34,447 nt of DNA from a virus, in IMG/VR virus record IMGVR_UViG_3300031227_004648, positions 1-34,447 of that record. One strand, given 5' to 3'. The notes below the pieces were generated by a model. The model was not told the origin of the DNA, searched no databases, and was given only the letters and a program-made list of their open reading frames with translations. How positions within the stretch are numbered: the first letter of the stretch is position 1; each line of letters begins with the position of its first letter. The position numbers and the translations under genes are program-made. Of this stretch, positions 7,317 through 14,408 are shown piece after piece.

Positions 7317-7505
7317 TCATTCTTCTATCTTTTTATCGAATATTACTAAGGTACATTCATCGAAGTCGTTATTTTCATGTGTTCCCCTTCCGTCTTTTAT
7401 AACAGTTCTTGTGTCTGGATTTAGTATAAACCCGTCATAGTAAAGCATAACAAAATTATCATCTGAATATTTATTTAATTCTTTTTTAAGGTCTTTTATT
7501 AACAT
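7317..7505 (-). CDS. Small hypothetical protein (62 aa)
   Basis: I choose the ATG at 7505 because AAAGGTGA lies 5 nt upstream; an upstream in-frame ATG at 7535 would overlap the preceding gene and lacks a site. The protein starts MLIKDLKKELNKYSDDNFVM, a common beginning in small phage proteins in which a short helix precedes a beta strand (FVMLYYDGFIL). It then has an acidic NNDFDECTLVIFD strand. Similar small phage proteins exist but I cannot assign a function. Confidence 0.65.
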   Translation of the reverse strand: MLIKDLKKELNKYSDDNFVMLYYDGFILNPDTRTVIKDGRGTHENNDFDECTLVIFDKKIEE

Positions 7506-7515
7506 TTTTTCACCT

Positions 7516-8001
7516 TTAAGATACACTTTCAGCAAAAGCTATTGCCATCTTTTTACAGTCTTCTAATGTAGTTGTTTTAAATCCTATTGGAAGGGATTTA
7601 TCTTCTTCTGGATGTTCTTTTAGATATTCTTGTGTCCAACCACTAGATGCACAACAATCTCCTTTCTTTACTACATCTCCTATTTTAAATCCACACATAG
7701 CTCTATGACTCCATCCATACCATTTACTCTCAGACCTATTAAATCCTATGGAACATGTGTTGCTAGTTGGTGTTCGCAGTTCTGGTACAATACCCTTTAT
7801 TTTACATAATCTATATGCTCGTTTACTATCGCCTATATAATCGCCGTTATTATTGTAAGCAATAGTCATCCAAATGCCATGCCTTTTTTCTGTACCATTA
7901 TTTACAAATTCTCTTTGTAATATATATCCAGCTTTAAATCGTTTTGTCCATTTAATTTCTTTACCGTTATCGCCATATGCACTTTTTATTGTTTTATCCA
8001 T
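7516..8001 (-). CDS. Conserved phage hypothetical with WYGWSHRA motif
   Basis: The 161-aa product contains SKWYGWSHRAMCGFKIGD, then KKGDCC, and ends with an alpha helix DCKKMAIAFAESVS. This combination (WYGWSHRA followed by GF-x-IG and a terminal DAK-x-MA-x-FAE helix) recurs in phage proteins annotated as hypothetical. GGTGAT lies just upstream of the ATG, inside the end of the GT9 gene that it overlaps by 8 nt. Its presence inside a glycan island is unexplained; no enzymatic motif is visible. Confidence 0.7.
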   Translation of the reverse strand: MDKTIKSAYGDNGKEIKWTKRFKAGYILQREFVNNGTEKRHGIWMTIAYNNNGDYIGDSKRAYRLCKIKGIVPELRTPTSNTCSIGFNRSESKWYGWSHRAMCGFKIGDVVKKGDCCASSGWTQEYLKEHPEEDKSLPIGFKTTTLEDCKKMAIAFAESVS

Positions 8002-8953
8002 TGTTTATCACCTTTAATAATTTTAGTCCCTGTATTACTCTTTTTACTCCTACTTTTCTATAATCTTCTAAATATTCTCTTATTAATATTTTATCGTATC
8101 TATTTTCTATAATATCAGAAGGACAGGTTTGAAAGTATTTACTTGTAACTATCATAACTGATTTTGTATTAATAGGAGCAGTTTCATGTATATTAGTCAT
8201 TGTAAAAATAGATACTAACGGTAAAAAAACTGAACAAGCAAGATGCATAGGAAAGCTATCTGTAAATATGCCAAATTTAGCAAGTTTCATTATTTCTTTA
8301 GTTACTCCTATACTTTTTTTAGGTAAGTTAGAAAGATAAATAGCTCCTTTTATTTCAAGTTTTTTACCTTCTTCTGTATCTTCTTTTTCACTGTCTATTA
8401 TAAAAGGAGTAAGACCTGTTAATTTTTTAATCTTTTCAGTTGTTTCTTTACATTCGTCTAAGTCCCAAGATTTTTTATAATTCCCCCCTCCTCTATGCAC
8501 TATAAACACCTTTTTACCCTTTAAAAAGGTTTCTGCTATTTTTTTATCTCCTTCCGTTGAATAGGTATCATACCATTTATCTTTAACTGTTATACCAAGT
8601 TCTCTACCTATACGATATGTTCTATGTAAATTTTTATTATTTTGTAATGTAAGCATAATTATATGTTTAAAGTCTAACCCAAGTTCTTTATTTTTTTTAT
8701 GGATGGTTTCCTCTATTTTTGGGATTTCTAAGTTAAACATTTCGTGATTCCAATATGTAGGATGGTAGTCTATTGGATATTCTATATATCCTTTTATATC
8801 TTTATTCCCTTCCCATACTTCTTTTGAAGACAAATAAGAGAATCCCCCTATATATAAGTCGTCTTCTGGGTGTTGTTTTTTTAATTCTTTCATTGCTGGA
8901 GTAGCCATTATGTTATCTCCAAGTCCGTGCATTATTATTATTAGTCGTTTCAT
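7994..8953 (-). CDS. GT9-like (heptosyltransferase-type) glycosyltransferase
   Basis: At 319 aa it has the heptosyltransferase-like N-terminus IIIMHGLGDNIMATPAMKEL (residues 5-24), a central IVHRGGGNYKKSWD strand where GT9 enzymes bind nucleotide-sugar, and a C-terminal GIFTDSFPMHLACSVFLP followed by SIFTMTN, matching the GT9 D(S/T)-x2-MHLA signature. GT9 enzymes add heptose or other sugars to lipopolysaccharide cores and glycans; the donor here is unknown. The ATG overlaps the stop of the methyltransferase-kinase fusion by ATGA. Confidence 0.85.
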   Translation of the reverse strand: MKRLIIIMHGLGDNIMATPAMKELKKQHPEDDLYIGGFSYLSSKEVWEGNKDIKGYIEYPIDYHPTYWNHEMFNLEIPKIEETIHKKNKELGLDFKHIIMLTLQNNKNLHRTYRIGRELGITVKDKWYDTYSTEGDKKIAETFLKGKKVFIVHRGGGNYKKSWDLDECKETTEKIKKLTGLTPFIIDSEKEDTEEGKKLEIKGAIYLSNLPKKSIGVTKEIMKLAKFGIFTDSFPMHLACSVFLPLVSIFTMTNIHETAPINTKSVMIVTSKYFQTCPSDIIENRYDKILIREYLEDYRKVGVKRVIQGLKLLKVINNG

Positions 8954-10140
8954 TTTAGTTTTAAATAGTGTTTAAAATGGTCAAGTTTTTCGTCCCATGC
9001 CATATTTCCTGATTTTGCTGGTTCAAAATCTATAATTTTATAGGCACCGTCTTTATAAAGTATATTGTTTATATTAAAATCAAATCCGTTTAATACCTTA
9101 TCTATTTCTTTTGTAGTGTTAAATATTGACTCTCTTAATTTAAGTGGTATATTTTTTACAGCTTTAAAACAATTACCTATATGACGTATAGTATAATAAG
9201 GGAAAACTAAAAAATTGTTTTCATATTCTAATGCAGGTAATGTATGTTCTATATGCTTTATTTTTTGACCTCTATCGTATTCTAGTTTAACAAACGATGT
9301 ATTGTCCTGTAATTGTGAATACTTTCTTTCTTTTATAAAGAATTCTTTTCCTTCAGAATCATGGGTTATATAAAACCTTGTTCTACTTTCCATATCAAAT
9401 GTAAAAGCAGGGAAGTTATCTGAACTGGTATATATTGTTCCGCATGAACCCACATCTTTCCACATATATTTGTCTATATAGTATTTTTTGTTATTTATTG
9501 TAAGTTCCTTTAATGTTAATGATGATGGTAATTCTTTGTTAAAAATAAAGAATAATCTTTCTGTTTCGTGTATAGTAGTAGACGTTAAAATTTCACCATA
9601 TTTAAAGTTACTTACCATTAATGTACTACCTATTATGGATTTTTCTGGTATGGTCATTTTAGGTATATAAGGCTTCCAAGTCAAATAACCATTGTCTTTT
9701 TCGTCTGTTTGTCCCATATCAAAGAACATATTCCTTCCTATCCTAGATATTTCTTTTAACACTCCTTTCGCTATTTTAATATTGTATTGTTTAAATATGT
9801 GATGATGAACACTTAAATAAAAAACATAATCAAATGAATTGTCTTTAAATGTTTTTAAATGGTCTAATAAATCATTTTCTAAAAGATTTATGTTTATATC
9901 TTTTAAGTTTTCTTCTTCAATAGTCTTATTAGCAAATTCAATACAATTTTTATCTATATCTATTCCTAATACTTCGTGACCTAATTTATTAGCTTTTAAA
10001 GAAAAATAACCAGTATTACAACCTATGTCAAGTATTTTTAAAGGCATATCACTTTTTAAGAAAGGTAACATGGATTTCCACCTTTTTAAATTACCTTCTT
10101 TTCTATTTTCTTTATAAAGCACATTTCCTGTTAATATCAT
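8950..10140 (-). CDS. Fusion of SAM methyltransferase and kinase-like domain
   Basis: Residues 1-200 are a class I methyltransferase: motif I ILDIGCNTGYF (36-46), acidic DID (61-63) and SFDYVFYLSVHHH (102-114). Residues from about 250 form a reduced protein-kinase-like lobe: EFFIKERKY (candidate ATP lysine K270), then GFDFNINNILY (354-361, the catalytic-loop pattern D-x2-x-NN with the usual His replaced by Phe), then IIDFEPAKSG (DFG-like D371). Phosphotransferases of the LPS- or aminoglycoside-kinase type share this arrangement. The protein could methylate and phosphorylate the same sugar or lipid; this is inference. The domain order and 396-aa length are unusual. The gene is coupled to the GT9 gene by ATGA. 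Confidence 0.75.
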   Translation of the reverse strand: MILTGNVLYKENRKEGNLKRWKSMLPFLKSDMPLKILDIGCNTGYFSLKANKLGHEVLGIDIDKNCIEFANKTIEEENLKDININLLENDLLDHLKTFKDNSFDYVFYLSVHHHIFKQYNIKIAKGVLKEISRIGRNMFFDMGQTDEKDNGYLTWKPYIPKMTIPEKSIIGSTLMVSNFKYGEILTSTTIHETERLFFIFNKELPSSLTLKELTINNKKYYIDKYMWKDVGSCGTIYTSSDNFPAFTFDMESRTRFYITHDSEGKEFFIKERKYSQLQDNTSFVKLEYDRGQKIKHIEHTLPALEYENNFLVFPYYTIRHIGNCFKAVKNIPLKLRESIFNTTKEIDKVLNGFDFNINNILYKDGAYKIIDFEPAKSGNMAWDEKLDHFKHYLKLK

Positions 10141-10141
10141 T

Positions 10142-10219
10142 TTAATCTATATACAGCATTTTTTTTGACCCTAAACATTGGTCTGTTTCCTGTATTCTGC
10201 GGACATCATTAATTGTCAT
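10142..10219 (-). CDS. Possible 25-aa linking ORF
   Basis: The 68-nt gap between the GT4 and methyltransferase-kinase genes is spanned by a frame starting at ATG 10219 (inside the end of the GT4 gene) and ending 1 nt before the next ATG. The peptide is MTINDVRRIQETDQCLGSKK plus a few residues. Two other mini-frames also occur here, and a GGAAACAG stretch may serve as a weak ribosome site. It may only carry ribosomes across the gap. Low confidence. Confidence 0.25.
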   Translation of the reverse strand: MTINDVRRIQETDQCLGSKKMLYID

Positions 10220-11291
10220 TTAGCTCTTTCTCCAAAAAATTTAAAAAGTATTTTTTATTATTTTCTAAACTATAAAGTTTTTCAGCTATTGCTCTTGCAT
10301 TTTTTGCAAGTAAAGGGTAAAGGGTTTGGTTCATAATAAGTCCCATATTCTTTTTTAAAGTGTTAGCATCTACTTCTGCTACAGGTACCGTAATGTCAGG
10401 GTAAAAAGTATAGTTTGGCTTACAAAGGTATCCGTTTAACCCTGTTCTTATAAATTCATTCATAGGCGGAGCATCTGTAGTAATTACAGGAAGCCCAGCA
10501 GATAAAGCTTCTAAAAGGTTTACACCCACACTCTCCCAACGTGTAGGAAGAACTAAAGCATCTGCTTTGTAGTACATTTCTACAATTTTTTCCCTTGTCA
10601 AGTTTTTGTCTATTACTTCTACTCCTTCTGGTAATCCGTTTGGAAATTTTAAAGGAACTTGTGAAGTTATTAATAATTTAACGTTCTTATTTTCTTTTCT
10701 TAGTTTTTCAAACGCTTCTAAAACAACTGAGGTGTTTTTACGGTTTTTATATCCGAGAAATCCTCCACAGTGAAAGAAAGTAAAGGTGTCTGTAAGTTCT
10801 CTTTTAACTATTGAGAATTCATTAAGGTCTATTGAAAAAGGTATGTATGTATGCTTCCTTACTTGATTTCCTCTCATAAATCTTTGCATAGTAAGAGATG
10901 TACAAATCACTCTATCATAATCTAATTCTTGACCCTTTTTAAACTTTTCTAAAACTAAGTAGCCATAAACCTTGCACCCAAGAGACTTAGCTAATTTAAC
11001 TAAATTTTCAGGTTCATCAGTCCATTGTTTATATTCTTGAAAGACCACCGCTTCTATTTTATTATCCAATATCCATTTTTTAAACGTATCAGGAGAAACT
11101 ATATATCCTTCTGATTCTGTGATACTAATTGGTATGGTTTTGTAATATTCTTCTATTGGATTATTACCGTGTTTAAGAACATGAATATTATAAGTTGGGT
11201 TAAGCATTTTAGCCCACATAAGAATAGTATTAGACATTCCTCTGCCAAAACCAAAATGTCCCATAAAACCAATATTTTTTTTGTCTACCAT
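10209..11291 (-). CDS. GT4-family (GT-B fold) glycosyltransferase
   Basis: A 360-aa retaining GT-B enzyme. The N-terminal lobe starts IGFMGHFGFGRGMSN. The C-terminal lobe has FTFFHCGGFLGYKNRKN, the donor-binding E253-x7-E261 pair in WESVGVNLLEALSAGLPVI, and ITTDAPPMNEFI. The length is typical for GT4. It should transfer a sugar from a nucleotide donor to a glycan, protein or lipid acceptor. It starts one base after the stop of the upstream methyltransferase, whose last codons contain an AGAGGAA site. No membrane segment is evident. Confidence 0.92.
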   Translation of the reverse strand: MVDKKNIGFMGHFGFGRGMSNTILMWAKMLNPTYNIHVLKHGNNPIEEYYKTIPISITESEGYIVSPDTFKKWILDNKIEAVVFQEYKQWTDEPENLVKLAKSLGCKVYGYLVLEKFKKGQELDYDRVICTSLTMQRFMRGNQVRKHTYIPFSIDLNEFSIVKRELTDTFTFFHCGGFLGYKNRKNTSVVLEAFEKLRKENKNVKLLITSQVPLKFPNGLPEGVEVIDKNLTREKIVEMYYKADALVLPTRWESVGVNLLEALSAGLPVITTDAPPMNEFIRTGLNGYLCKPNYTFYPDITVPVAEVDANTLKKNMGLIMNQTLYPLLAKNARAIAEKLYSLENNKKYFLNFLEKELNDN

Positions 11292-11292
11292 C

Positions 11293-11925
11293 TTATTCCT
11301 CTTTATTTTTCCTTATATAAATTAAAAAGTCTAACGATTCATGTTTTGACTCTTTCCATTCCATTTCTCTTATAGTAAATGTACAGTCTGTTACTTTTGA
11401 TAAAACATTATCTATGTCATAAATTTTAGCTGTTTGTAAAAACATAAAAGGAAGCATATCAAATAACCAATATTTGTTAAAGGTGTCTAATATTGGTTTT
11501 TTAAAAAAGAAATTTTTGTGGTCTTGGTCATAATGTGCGAACCCAGCAGGTGTAGTTAAAATTATAACTCCGCCTGGTTTTGTCACATTCCATAATTCAA
11601 ACATTCCTCTTTCTATAATTTCAAGGTGTTCTATTAATTCACCTGCAAATACTGTATCGAAAGTATTTCTCCCATAATGTTTAGTTAGGTCATAAATAGA
11701 GCATTGTTCTACGTTAATTTCAACTCCTGAGTTGTTAGCAAGTGAAATTCCTTTGTTAAGGTTATCCATTGATATATCGCACCCCGTTATGTCAAGTCCA
11801 TGTAGTGTAGATTTTATTACAGCTTTACAGTCTTTACAACCTACATCAAGTATTTTACCTTCAAAATTTCGCATACAATTTTCCATCCTTGTACCTATAT
11901 GTGTATCTTTATTTATTTTTTCCAT
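11293..11925 (-). CDS. SAM-dependent methyltransferase (class I)
   Basis: A 210-aa Methyltransf_11/23-type protein: motif I KILDVGCKDCKA, motif II GCDIS, FDTVFAGELIEHLE (the usual D-x-V-x4-EH-E motif) and PGGVIILTTPAGF. These features mark small-molecule or sugar methyltransferases rather than DNA methyltransferases; no NPPY or related DNA-MTase motif is present. It overlaps the preceding 83-aa gene by 17 nt and abuts the GT4 gene. It may act on the sugar that GT4 transfers. Confidence 0.87.
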   Translation of the reverse strand: MEKINKDTHIGTRMENCMRNFEGKILDVGCKDCKAVIKSTLHGLDITGCDISMDNLNKGISLANNSGVEINVEQCSIYDLTKHYGRNTFDTVFAGELIEHLEIIERGMFELWNVTKPGGVIILTTPAGFAHYDQDHKNFFFKKPILDTFNKYWLFDMLPFMFLQTAKIYDIDNVLSKVTDCTFTIREMEWKESKHESLDFLIYIRKNKEE

Positions 11926-12160
11926 TTTTTATAGATTCCTTTAATGTTGTTAATTTCTTTTCTTCCCTATTGTAAAGTTCTATTAATTGTTTTATAAATG
12001 TACTTACTGATGATAATTCAATTTTATCATTAGTTACTAAAAATTCTAGTTCAAAATCAAGTTTTTTCTTTATTGTAGCTAATGCTGTACATAAAGATTT
12101 TATTTGTGCTTCTGTCCCATCAACTATTGTGAAATGTACTAATTTTACTTCTTTAGTCAT
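11909..12160 (-). CDS. Hypothetical protein, helical C-terminus (83 aa)
   Basis: It starts MTKEVKLVHFTIVDGTEAQI, a possible beta strand, then helical segments with a Lys/Glu-rich terminal helix (YNREEKKLTTLKES). There are no cysteines except one and no recognised motif. It overlaps both neighbours (8 nt with the gene upstream, 17 nt with the gene downstream), so it is part of the coupled operon. Function unknown. Confidence 0.65.
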   Translation of the reverse strand: MTKEVKLVHFTIVDGTEAQIKSLCTALATIKKKLDFELEFLVTNDKIELSSVSTFIKQLIELYNREEKKLTTLKESIKNGKNK

Positions 12161-12440
12161 TTTTAGCCTCTGAACTAAAACCGAACGCCAAATCTTCTTT
12201 GTTTACAGAATATTGACCGTTTTTAATTCTTTTTTCTCTGTCTTCTTTATAATCTATTTCTTCTTTTATAGCTTCTATGGTTTTTATAAGTTTATCTTTA
12301 TCAGACCTATAAGGAATCTTTTTTTTAAGTGTTACACCGTTTTTTTCGTAATATAAAATAAGTACTGCATTTTTAAATTCTATATTTTTAATAAACGAAT
12401 ACTTTTTTATATCTTCACGAATCCAAGGAAATAGTGGCAT
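12153..12440 (-). CDS. Hypothetical protein (95 aa)
   Basis: The product begins MPLFPWIREDIKKYSFIKNI, then has a beta-rich AVLILYYEKNGVTLKKKIPY hairpin and a charged helix. It starts in a TAATG overlap with the upstream dehydrogenase gene (12440) and ends 8 nt inside the next gene. No family is recognised. Operon position and overlaps support it being real. Confidence 0.65.
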   Translation of the reverse strand: MPLFPWIREDIKKYSFIKNIEFKNAVLILYYEKNGVTLKKKIPYRSDKDKLIKTIEAIKEEIDYKEDREKRIKNGQYSVNKEDLAFGFSSEAKND

Positions 12441-13180
12441 TAAAGACCTTCTTTCATACTTTTGTTAATTACTTCAGAAGGGAAAAATTTATTGATTAAT
12501 TTACAATTTTCTTTAACACAATGTCCAAAAATTCCTTTACCCATATATTCTAACTTTGGTCGAGTGTATTGTGGCATATTTATTTTAGAATATCCGTCAT
12601 TATAAATTTCCGTTGTCTTTGTATAAATATTATAAAAGTTTAAGTTATTTGTATCACAATATTCTTTTACAAATTTCATGTACATTATATCCCAACCATA
12701 TCTTGTTGTTGAAAATAATTTAGCTGTTTCACTTTCATTAGAATTATTATAAATAACAGTTTCTATTCCTAGTTCGTTAAAGTGTGCCCTTGTCATAAGA
12801 CCAGCTTCTTGTGTAGTCCCACCTATAATTTTAGTAAAAGATTTTATACTTTCTGTTATTTTCGGGTGTTTTCCTACACAGGGGCTATGTGCAATTAACT
12901 CTTTTGTTATTTCATAAATATCATTAGTTGTTCCTGTTGGTACTGTTGAATTTATAATAGTTAGTTTAGGGGAGTACTTATTTATTTCTTCTACTACTAT
13001 TTTTGTAAAGTCCTGTGAATAAGGAATGCAAATATGCATAACGTTTATCTCTTTAGGCATAGCATCGCAGTAGTCTAAGTCTTTTGTAAAGACACAAAAT
13101 TGCTCCTTTTCGTTATATTGGTTCAATATTCCTTGTCCTATTTCACCTGTTCCAATTACAAGTATATTATTTGTATTCAT
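12440..13180 (-). CDS. UDP-sugar dehydrogenase-like protein lacking the third domain
   Basis: I choose the ATG at 13180: a GGTGA Shine-Dalgarno lies 8 nt upstream, while the in-frame GTG at 13192 lies inside that site. Family hallmarks of UDP-glucose/GDP-mannose dehydrogenases are visible: NAD loop VIGTGEIGQG, INSTVPTGTT, SPCVGKHPKI in place of the SPER-type motif, ESETAKLFSTTRYGWDIMY (E-x-AKL central helix) and GIFGHCVKEN, where the Cys corresponds to the catalytic thioester cysteine. The product is about 246 aa against 400-450, so the C-terminal UDP-binding domain is absent. It may oxidise a nucleotide sugar with altered specificity, or work with a partner. Confidence 0.75.
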   Translation of the reverse strand: MNTNNILVIGTGEIGQGILNQYNEKEQFCVFTKDLDYCDAMPKEINVMHICIPYSQDFTKIVVEEINKYSPKLTIINSTVPTGTTNDIYEITKELIAHSPCVGKHPKITESIKSFTKIIGGTTQEAGLMTRAHFNELGIETVIYNNSNESETAKLFSTTRYGWDIMYMKFVKEYCDTNNLNFYNIYTKTTEIYNDGYSKINMPQYTRPKLEYMGKGIFGHCVKENCKLINKFFPSEVINKSMKEGL

Positions 13181-13757
13181 GTTCAGTCTCACCTTTAAGT
13201 TTTTTTTCCATTTCCCTATCTTCTTCTTCTATTTCTGCGTCTATATCTATAATGGTATTATCTTTGTCAGTTATATTTATATCCTTAGACATTTTATCTA
13301 TGTTATTAGTAATTTCATTGTAAATAATTTTAATGTCAACAGATGTATCCGCTTTCATATCACCTGTTAATTTTGCAAGAAGTTCTATACCTTGATAAAG
13401 TTTACCTACTAATTGATTATATGTTTGCATATCATTTTTAGCCATAGCTGTATTTTTTACAGATTCAACTTCGGTCAATATATCTTTTAATGTTTTACTA
13501 TAATCCATGGTAAGTTGTTTAACAGATTCCGCAGCAGCAAGGTCCCGTTTAATTAACTTCTGTTGTGCAGTTCTAGTTTTAGCTATAAATTTTCTAATGG
13601 ATTGGGCAGTTATTTTAACCCCTTCAGAATTTAACACTCTTGTTATACCTGCAACGTTAAAGGTAGGTTTTTTCATTTCTTCGTATATTCTATTTGCTAT
13701 ACCAAGTTCTACCACTTTTAATGGTGTTCCTTTTGTTCCTAAGTCAGTGTTTTCCAT
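13167..13757 (-). CDS. Terminase small subunit-like DNA-binding protein
   Basis: A 196-aa protein. Residues 20-65 look like a helix-turn-helix (ITRVLNSEGVKITAQSIRKF). A helical middle follows, with KLYQGIELLAKLTGD, then VDIKIIYNEI and an acidic tail (IDAEIEEEDREMEK). This arrangement of N-terminal HTH, central oligomerisation helices and acidic C-terminus with a short beta strand resembles TerS proteins of tailed phages. TerS recognises viral DNA and stimulates TerL. It overlaps the upstream gene by 14 nt and the dehydrogenase gene by 14 nt. A transcriptional regulator is the main alternative. Confidence 0.6.
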   Translation of the reverse strand: MENTDLGTKGTPLKVVELGIANRIYEEMKKPTFNVAGITRVLNSEGVKITAQSIRKFIAKTRTAQQKLIKRDLAAAESVKQLTMDYSKTLKDILTEVESVKNTAMAKNDMQTYNQLVGKLYQGIELLAKLTGDMKADTSVDIKIIYNEITNNIDKMSKDINITDKDNTIIDIDAEIEEEDREMEKKLKGETEHEYK

Positions 13758-14091
13758 TTATAAATTTTACCCCTTTTTCTCTTGCCGTTTTTTCCCAATA
13801 CTCCAACCCAGTTAATAATAATATATCAGACTCGTTCCTATATTCCTCGTTTATATTATATTCACAATATAAACCTATTTCCTCTAGGTCTATATCCTTT
13901 AAGTCTAATATAAACACCTTAGACCCTATTATTCTATAGAACTTTGTATCGTTTAACATGCCTTTAGAATAGTTAGCTACCTTACTAGAACGAGTTTTTT
14001 TATATACTAGTCTACCAAACAAGCGGTGGTTAAGTAAAGCTCTACAATAACTGTCTTTAGGCTTGTAAGTAAGTATATATCCTTTAATCAT
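13744..14091 (-). CDS. Hypothetical protein, first gene of the leftward operon
   Basis: A 115-aa product starting MIKGYILTYKPKDSYCRALL, with a basic N-terminal half (FGRLVYKKTRSSK) and an acidic C-terminal half ending in a helix (YWEKTAREKGVKF). It lies directly behind the divergent archaeal promoter (14149-14163) with a leader of about 34 nt and no clear Shine-Dalgarno. The basic beta-rich first half suggests nucleic-acid binding. An early regulatory role is possible from position, but I do not recognise the family. Confidence 0.7.
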   Translation of the reverse strand: MIKGYILTYKPKDSYCRALLNHRLFGRLVYKKTRSSKVANYSKGMLNDTKFYRIIGSKVFILDLKDIDLEEIGLYCEYNINEEYRNESDILLLTGLEYWEKTAREKGVKFINGKH

Positions 14092-14148
14092 TGTGCCAAT
14101 AGCTGTTGGTTAATTTCTCTAAACATAGTTATTAATATATTGTTCTAG

Positions 14149-14163
14149 TATTTAAACTTTTCG
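14149..14163 (-). promoter_or_regulatory. Leftward archaeal promoter of the packaging/glycan operon
   Basis: Read on the minus strand, CGAAAAG (BRE-like) is followed by TTTAAATA (TATA-like). A start near 14125 would give a leader of roughly 34 nt to the ATG at 14091. This is the only obvious promoter for the whole 13-kb leftward operon. An inverted repeat, CGGT/TCGT/ACCG at 14180-14191, lies just upstream and could be an operator. Confidence 0.65.
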
Positions 14164-14303
14164 TTTTTTACATTTTTCACGGTTCGTACCGATTACAAAA
14201 CACTATTATACTATAGAACATATAAATAGGCAATATATTTTATATTAAATAGACTTTCTTTATAAAGGACAGCATAGTCCAAATTAGCTGTTTATATGTG
14301 TAT

Positions 14304-14320
14304 CGAAAGGTTTATATATG
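14304..14320 (+). promoter_or_regulatory. Rightward archaeal promoter P1 (BRE/TATA)
   Basis: CGAAAGG (14304-14310) is followed by TTTATATATG (14311-14320), a canonical archaeal BRE plus TATA box. It lies 25 bp upstream of a second copy, so the two would start transcripts about 25 nt apart. A short inverted repeat, GGAC/AGCATA/GTCC, at 14267-14280 lies upstream. Apart from these elements and the leftward promoter, I see no gene in 14092-14408. Confidence 0.85.
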
Positions 14321-14328
14321 ACAAAAAC

Positions 14329-14345
14329 CGAAACCTTTATATATG
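14329..14345 (+). promoter_or_regulatory. Rightward archaeal promoter P2 (BRE/TATA) for the structural module
   Basis: CGAAACC (14329-14335) plus TTTATATATG (14336-14345). A start is expected near 14366, giving a 43-nt leader to the portal ATG at 14409. The block from 14329 to 14361 recurs at 24693-24725 with 30 of 33 identical bases, including a downstream ATAGGTA, which suggests a conserved late-promoter class. Confidence 0.88.
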
Positions 14346-14408
14346 AGAAGTGTAATAGGTATAACTAATAGGCATATTTATATAGTATAAGGTATAATTA
14401 TAATAATA

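Noticed and set aside
11293-11925. DNA methyltransferase (restriction or orphan)
   Set aside because: No catalytic NPPY/DPPY-type or PC motif; motifs fit small-molecule methyltransferases. The same holds for those at 4023 and 8950.
14092-14408. Hidden gene or tRNA in the divergent intergenic region
   Set aside because: No frame with a start signal and no cloverleaf or GTTCRA-type tRNA box was found; the promoters and short palindromes explain the region.
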